DNA of 37,138 nt, from positions 1-37,138 of the forward strand of contig JAGXQU010000060.1 of the NCBI GenBank assembly GCA_018335895.1, in the 5' to 3' direction. A model generated the notes under the pieces. It saw only the letters and a list, made by a program, of their open reading frames with translations. It was not told where the DNA came from and did not search any database. This document shows, in pieces, positions 33,534 to 37,138 of the stretch. The DNA comes from Hyphomicrobiales bacterium. GTDB taxonomy: Bacteria; Pseudomonadota; Alphaproteobacteria; Rhizobiales; Xanthobacteraceae. The position numbers and the translations under genes are program-made. Positions within the stretch are counted from its first letter, which is position 1; every line of letters starts with the position of its first letter.

Positions 33534-34766
33534 TTAGCGCTTGTCGTACGGAGTCATCGGATGTTGCGGCTTGGCGTTCGACGCCGAAGCCGGCGCGATC
33601 GTGACGAGCTTGCCGCCGCGATTCTGGATCGCCGAGTTCTTGAGCGCCGCGTTCTGCCCCTTGGCATCGAACTGGATGCCCGGGCCCGGCGAGACGTTAT
33701 CCTTGATATTGGTCGCGCGGATCGCGTCTGCGAGGGCCTTGGGGTCAGCGGAGCCGGCGCGCTTGTAGGCATCGGCTGCAATGAGAAGCGCCTCGAAGGT
33801 GTACACGTGGTTCGTGTTCATGTTGAGACCCGGATGCGCCTTGGCGAGCGCAGTTTCGAGCGCCTTCGAGAGCTTCTTGTTCGGATCGTACCAGGGCACG
33901 AAGCTCATCGGGCCGTCGCCGAGCTTGCCGAGAGTCTTCAGATACTGGTCTTCGTACCAGCCCGGGCCCATGGACAGGATCGCTTTCGGCGACCAGCGCT
34001 GCTTGATGAGTTCGCGGGTAATCAGGATCGCGTCGTTCAGGCGGCTGACCATGACGAGCGCTTCCGCGTTCGTGGCTTTCGCCTTTGCGACTTCGACCGA
34101 GAGATCGCGTGCGGTGCCGTCATAGGCGATGGTCTCGAGCACCTTGTAGGGCGTTTCCGGGTACTTGCCCATGATGCCCGTGAAGCCCTTCTGCATCGCG
34201 GCGCCGAAGGTGTCGTTCACGTGCATGAACACCGCCGTCTTCGGTGCGTTGCCGGTCGCCTTGAAGATTTCGATCTGGTTCTCGAAAGCGTTCGAGAGAA
34301 TCGTCGGCGCGGTCGGGAAATTGCGGAACACGAACTTGTAGCCCTGTTCCGTGATCGGCGGCGCGGCGGCGATGTTGATGACGTAAGGAATGCCGCGCTG
34401 TTCCGCGACCTGTGCGATCGCGGTCGACTGGCCGGAGTCGAACGCGCCGATGAGGAGCTGCGCTCCTTCGTTGATCAGGCGCTCGGCGCGGGCACGGGCA
34501 ACTTCGACGTTGGTTTCGGTGTCGCCGTTCATGATCTGCAGCGACGGCAGATTGAGATCCTTTAGAATGCCGGCGGTGATATCGACACCGCGCTGGCAGT
34601 CCTGGCCGATGCCGGCCTGCGCGCCCGAACGCGGCAGCAACACGCCGACTTTCAGCGGCGCGCCCTGTGCGGAAATGATGTTGAACGGTGCAGTACCCGC
34701 GACGATACCGGCGGCACCCATGCCAGCGGTGAATGTGCGGCGCGAAATGCGCGTCTTCGAAGCCAT
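33534..34766 (-). CDS. livK: Liv/HAAT-type binding protein with Tat signal (second operon)
   Basis: A 410-residue periplasmic receptor. The N-terminus MASKTRISRRTFTAG carries a twin-arginine (SRRTF) motif before a hydrophobic stretch and an AQG cleavage region, so it is exported folded by Tat. The mature part has APLKVGVLLPRSGAQAGIGQDCQRG, GAFDSGQSTAIAQVAEQRGIPYV, FMHVNDTFGAAMQKGF and NHVYTFEALLIAADAYKRAG. The start is the ATG at 34766, with GGAGG 8 bases upstream; a longer frame to 34841 lacks a site. It heads the second liv operon and is divergent from livK of the third. The ligand is not readable. Confidence 0.9.
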   Translation of the reverse strand: MASKTRISRRTFTAGMGAAGIVAGTAPFNIISAQGAPLKVGVLLPRSGAQAGIGQDCQRGVDITAGILKDLNLPSLQIMNGDTETNVEVARARAERLINEGAQLLIGAFDSGQSTAIAQVAEQRGIPYVINIAAAPPITEQGYKFVFRNFPTAPTILSNAFENQIEIFKATGNAPKTAVFMHVNDTFGAAMQKGFTGIMGKYPETPYKVLETIAYDGTARDLSVEVAKAKATNAEALVMVSRLNDAILITRELIKQRWSPKAILSMGPGWYEDQYLKTLGKLGDGPMSFVPWYDPNKKLSKALETALAKAHPGLNMNTNHVYTFEALLIAADAYKRAGSADPKALADAIRATNIKDNVSPGPGIQFDAKGQNAALKNSAIQNRGGKLVTIAPASASNAKPQHPMTPYDKR

Positions 34767-35149
34767 TTTCGTTTCCTCCCCTGAACTTCGTTGCTTTTTG
34801 GCGTCGTTCTTGTCGGCAGTCTGCCTCGCTGCCGAGGCCATTGTCGATCATTATATCACATTACAATTCGAAGCGGGCTTCGTGTAAAGCGTCTGATCTT
34901 ATTATGAATTATAATACATTTGGTTCGTGCGACTGCAATACTGCGGTGCACATTGCTTGGCACGCCAACGAGGCGGACGACGCTCTCATCCTTTTCGCCA
35001 AGCGCGCCAGAAACATGCTTGCCGCATGCGTGTTGGCAATTCATACTTGAACTTAGCTGGTAACGAAGAAACGAGATGCATCCTGCGCGCGCCGGAAGGG
35101 ACGCCACGGAGCGATACTCGCAGCGATTGCCAGACTGGGAGGAAACGAT
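34767..35149. other. 383-base divergent control region between two livK genes
   Basis: An AT-rich patch (about 34850-34925) stands out against the GC-rich surroundings and probably carries the promoters of both liv operons. It holds two inverted repeats listed separately. The remaining part, 34930-35130, shows no gene or RNA I can support. GGGAGGAAACGAT at 35137-35149 is the ribosome site of the rightward livK. Confidence 0.6.
34861..34916. promoter_or_regulatory. Pair of inverted repeats, candidate operators of the divergent liv operons
   Basis: The first is CGAAGC-GG-GCTTCG (34869-34882), flanked by TTACA (34861-34865) and TGTAA (34883-34887). The second is TATTAT-GAATT-ATAATA (34900-34916), whose ATAATA end also resembles a -10 box. 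No regulator gene lies beside them, and I cannot name the protein that binds. The symmetry is seen; the function is inferred. Confidence 0.4.
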
Positions 35150-36346
35150 ATGCACAATAAGTCACGAGTCTCGCGCCGCCGCGTATTGCAGATGGCCGGC
35201 GTAGGTGCCGTCGCAGCGGCATTTCCCTTTGCCCGTCCCGCCATCTCGCAGGGCGCTCCGCTCCGCGTCGGTCTCCTGCTGCCCTACAGCGGCACGTTCG
35301 CCGCGCTCGGCACCGGAATCACCAATGCGATGGACCTCTACGTAAAGCAGCAGGGCGGCAAGCTCGCCGGCCGCACCATCGAGTGGATCAAGGTCGATGA
35401 CGAATCCGCTCCGCCGAAGGCCACCGAACTGACCTCCAAGCTCGTGCAGGGCGAGAAGGTCGATGTGCTTATCGGCACCGTGCACTCCGGCGTCGCCATG
35501 GCGATGGCCAAGATCGCGCGCGAAGCGGGTCTGCCGACGCTGATCCCGAACGCGGGCGCGAACGTGCTGACCCGTGCGCAGTGCGCGAAAAACATCTTCC
35601 GCACCTCGTTCGGCAACAGCCAGCCCGGCGTCGCCGCAGGCCTCGCGATGATCAAGGCCGGCATCAAGACCGCCGTGACGTATTCCTGGGGCTATGCGGC
35701 CGGCGAAGAATCCGTCGCGGGCTTCAAGCAAAGCTTCCTCGCGGGCGGCGGCAAGATCATCAAGGAACTCACGCTGCCGTTCCCGAACGTCGAATTCCAG
35801 GCCGGTCTCGCCGAGATCGCCTCGCTGAAACCGGAAGCGGTTTACTCCTTCTATGCCGGCGGCGGCGCGCTGAAATATATGCAGGACTATGCAGCCGCGG
35901 GCCTGAAGAACTCCGTGCAGCTCTGGGGTCCCGGCTTCCTCACCGACGGCGTCGAAAGCAAGGTCGGCGCAGCGGGCGATGGCGTGAAAACCGCGTCGCA
36001 TTATGTCGAGTCGCTCGACAACGCCGAGAACAAGAAATTCCGCGCCGACTACAACGCGGCTTTCAAGATGTTCCCGGACGTCTATGCGGTGCAAGGCTGG
36101 GATACGACCATGCTGCTCGACATCGGCCTCAAGGCCGCCGGCGGTGACGTCAAGAAGCAGGACGCGATGTTCAAGGCGATGCGCGAAGCGAAATTCAACA
36201 GCCCGCGCGGGCCGTTCCGTCTCTCCGCCGCACAGAACCCGATCCACAACTTCTATCTCCGCGAATTGAAGGGCGGCGAGAACAAGTTCCTCGGCATCGC
36301 GGCGGCGGACGTCTCCGATCCGACGACCGGCTGCAGCCTCGCCTAA
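35150..36346 (+). CDS. livK: Liv/HAAT-type binding protein with Tat signal (third operon)
   Basis: A 398-residue periplasmic receptor. The N-terminus MHNKSRVSRRRVLQMAG has a twin-arginine motif and a hydrophobic stretch ending near AISQG. The mature protein has APLRVGLLLPYSGTFAALGTGI, VDDESAPPKATELTSKLVQ, GTVHSGVAMAMAKIAREAGLP, FRTSFGNSQPGVAAGLAM and AVQGWDTTMLLDIGLKAAGG. This pattern is closer to binding proteins of aromatic or fatty acid type than to E. coli LivK, so the ligand may be a carboxylic acid; that is inference. GGAGG lies 7 bases before the ATG. livH follows after 90 bases. Confidence 0.9.
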   Translation: MHNKSRVSRRRVLQMAGVGAVAAAFPFARPAISQGAPLRVGLLLPYSGTFAALGTGITNAMDLYVKQQGGKLAGRTIEWIKVDDESAPPKATELTSKLVQGEKVDVLIGTVHSGVAMAMAKIAREAGLPTLIPNAGANVLTRAQCAKNIFRTSFGNSQPGVAAGLAMIKAGIKTAVTYSWGYAAGEESVAGFKQSFLAGGGKIIKELTLPFPNVEFQAGLAEIASLKPEAVYSFYAGGGALKYMQDYAAAGLKNSVQLWGPGFLTDGVESKVGAAGDGVKTASHYVESLDNAENKKFRADYNAAFKMFPDVYAVQGWDTTMLLDIGLKAAGGDVKKQDAMFKAMREAKFNSPRGPFRLSAAQNPIHNFYLRELKGGENKFLGIAAADVSDPTTGCSLA

Positions 36347-36367
36347 GCCGATCCGCGAATTGAAGCG

Positions 36368-36389
36368 AGCGGGGGCGCAAGCCCCCGCT
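36368..36389 (+). terminator. Intercistronic hairpin between livK and livH (third operon)
   Basis: AGCGGGGGC and GCCCCCGCT pair perfectly around GCAA; with a G-T wobble and two further pairs the stem reaches 12. No U run follows on the plus strand, so it is likely a leaky terminator or message stabiliser, as in the second operon. Confidence 0.65.
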
Positions 36390-36436
36390 TGCCGCTTATA
36401 GTAATCGCTACGTGCAGGCGCCGGGGGACGCCGCGT

Positions 36437-37138
36437 ATGGATCTCGCTCTCATCCAGTTGCTGAACGGCGTGCAGTACGGACTGCTGATCTTTCTTGCCG
36501 CGTCCGGTCTCACGCTCGTGTTCGGCATCATGGGCGTGATCAATCTCTCGCACGGCTCGTTTTACATGCTCGGCGCATACGGCGCGCTGACGCTCGTCGG
36601 CTTCACCGGCGACATATTCCTTGCGCTGCTGATCGGCGTTCCGCTCGCCTTCGTTTTCGGCATTGCGATCGAGTGGCTGTTCATCCGCCATCTCTATGAC
36701 CGCGATCACCTGCAACAGGTGCTGCTCACCTTCGCGCTGATCCTGATCTTCAACGAAGCGCAGAAACTGATCTGGGGCAGCTATCCGCACAGCGTTCCCG
36801 TGCCGGGCTATTTGCAGGGGGGTGTGCGCATCTCCGAGCTGCTCACCTATCCCTATTATCGTATCGCGGTCGCGGCCTTCTGCGTCGCGCTCGCGCTCGC
36901 AATGATGTTCGTGATCCAGAAGACACGGGTCGGCCGTATCATCCGCGCGGGCGAGTCGAACCGCGAAATGGTGGAAGCGCTGGGCATCGATTCGCGGCTT
37001 CTGTTCCGCTTCGTGTTCGCCGCAGGTGCGGCGCTCGCCGCCACTGCAGGCATCGTCGCGGCGCCACTCGAGAGCGTCTATCCGGGCATCGGCGAGCCGG
37101 TCCTGATTATTTCTTTCGTCGTGGTCGTGATCGGCGGG
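36437..37138 (+). CDS. livH: Liv-type ABC transporter permease LivH (third operon, cut by right edge)
   Basis: The first 234 residues of a permease. Blocks are QLLNGVQYGLLIFLAASGLTLVFGIMGVINLSHGSFYMLGAY (8-49), IRHLYDRDHLQQVLLTFALILIFNE, the loop IQKTRVGRIIRAGESNREMVEALGID and FAAGAALAATAGIVAAPLESVYPGIG. The frame is open to the last base, so the end (about 50-60 residues) lies outside. GGGGGA precedes the ATG at 36437. The AAPLE...YPGIG variant places it in the group that works with Tat-exported receptors such as the one upstream. Confidence 0.9.
   Translation, partial: MDLALIQLLNGVQYGLLIFLAASGLTLVFGIMGVINLSHGSFYMLGAYGALTLVGFTGDIFLALLIGVPLAFVFGIAIEWLFIRHLYDRDHLQQVLLTFALILIFNEAQKLIWGSYPHSVPVPGYLQGGVRISELLTYPYYRIAVAAFCVALALAMMFVIQKTRVGRIIRAGESNREMVEALGIDSRLLFRFVFAAGAALAATAGIVAAPLESVYPGIGEPVLIISFVVVVIGG

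Noticed and set aside
35162-36790. 542-codon open frame antisense to livK and livH of the third operon
   Set aside because: Shadow of two clear genes.

Overview
The window reads as chromosomal DNA of an alphaproteobacterium of the Rhizobiales, most like the Bradyrhizobium/Rhodopseudomonas group. The basis is GC-rich codon use, a Caulobacter-type (Tad/Cpa) pilus operon, several branched-chain-amino-acid-type (Liv/HAAT) ABC transporters, a Rhodopseudomonas-style pim (dicarboxylate beta-oxidation) operon, and a palindrome built of alphaproteobacterial CtrA-type half sites. The genus is inferred; no rRNA or tRNA is present to fix it. I saw no insertion sequence, phage gene, CRISPR array, tRNA or rRNA.

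Region 1 (1-4812, minus strand): Tad pilus export genes cpaB, cpaC, a small lipoprotein in the usual cpaD position, cpaE, and cpaF, which runs off the left edge.

Region 2 (4813-10961): the most interesting part. A 467-base divergent control region with a 10-4-10 palindrome leads into a DSF-type cell-cell signalling cluster. It holds an RpfF-like DSF synthase (+), an RpfC-like hybrid sensor kinase (-) overlapping it tail to tail by four bases, and upstream of the kinase a REC-PAS-GGDEF-EAL response regulator. The layout copies the Xanthomonas rpfF / rpfC-rpfG locus, but the HD-GYP output protein RpfG is replaced by a cyclic-di-GMP protein with intact GGDEF and EAL motifs.

Region 3 (11201-25800): a minus-strand unit iclR-livG-livF-livH-livM-livK ending in a strong terminator, and divergent from it a plus-strand operon in pimFABCD order followed by a third acyl-CoA dehydrogenase. 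A TTCCGC-GTA-GCGGAA palindrome lies between iclR and pimF and is a plausible IclR operator. The reading is uptake of an acid by the ABC transporter, CoA activation by PimA, dehydrogenation by PimC/PimD, hydration and oxidation by PimF, and thiolysis by PimB.

Region 4 (25801-30133): a pair of inverted palindromic repeats, an SDR oxidoreductase, a NhaD/CitM-like antiporter, an acyl-CoA carboxylase carboxyltransferase subunit, and a stand-alone 73-residue biotinyl carrier.

Region 5 (30151-37138): a second Liv operon (livK-livH-livM-livG-livF, minus strand) and, divergent from it across a 383-base AT-rich control region, the beginning of a third (livK-livH, plus strand, cut by the right edge). 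Both binding proteins carry twin-arginine signals, and each livK-livH junction holds a perfect or near-perfect hairpin.
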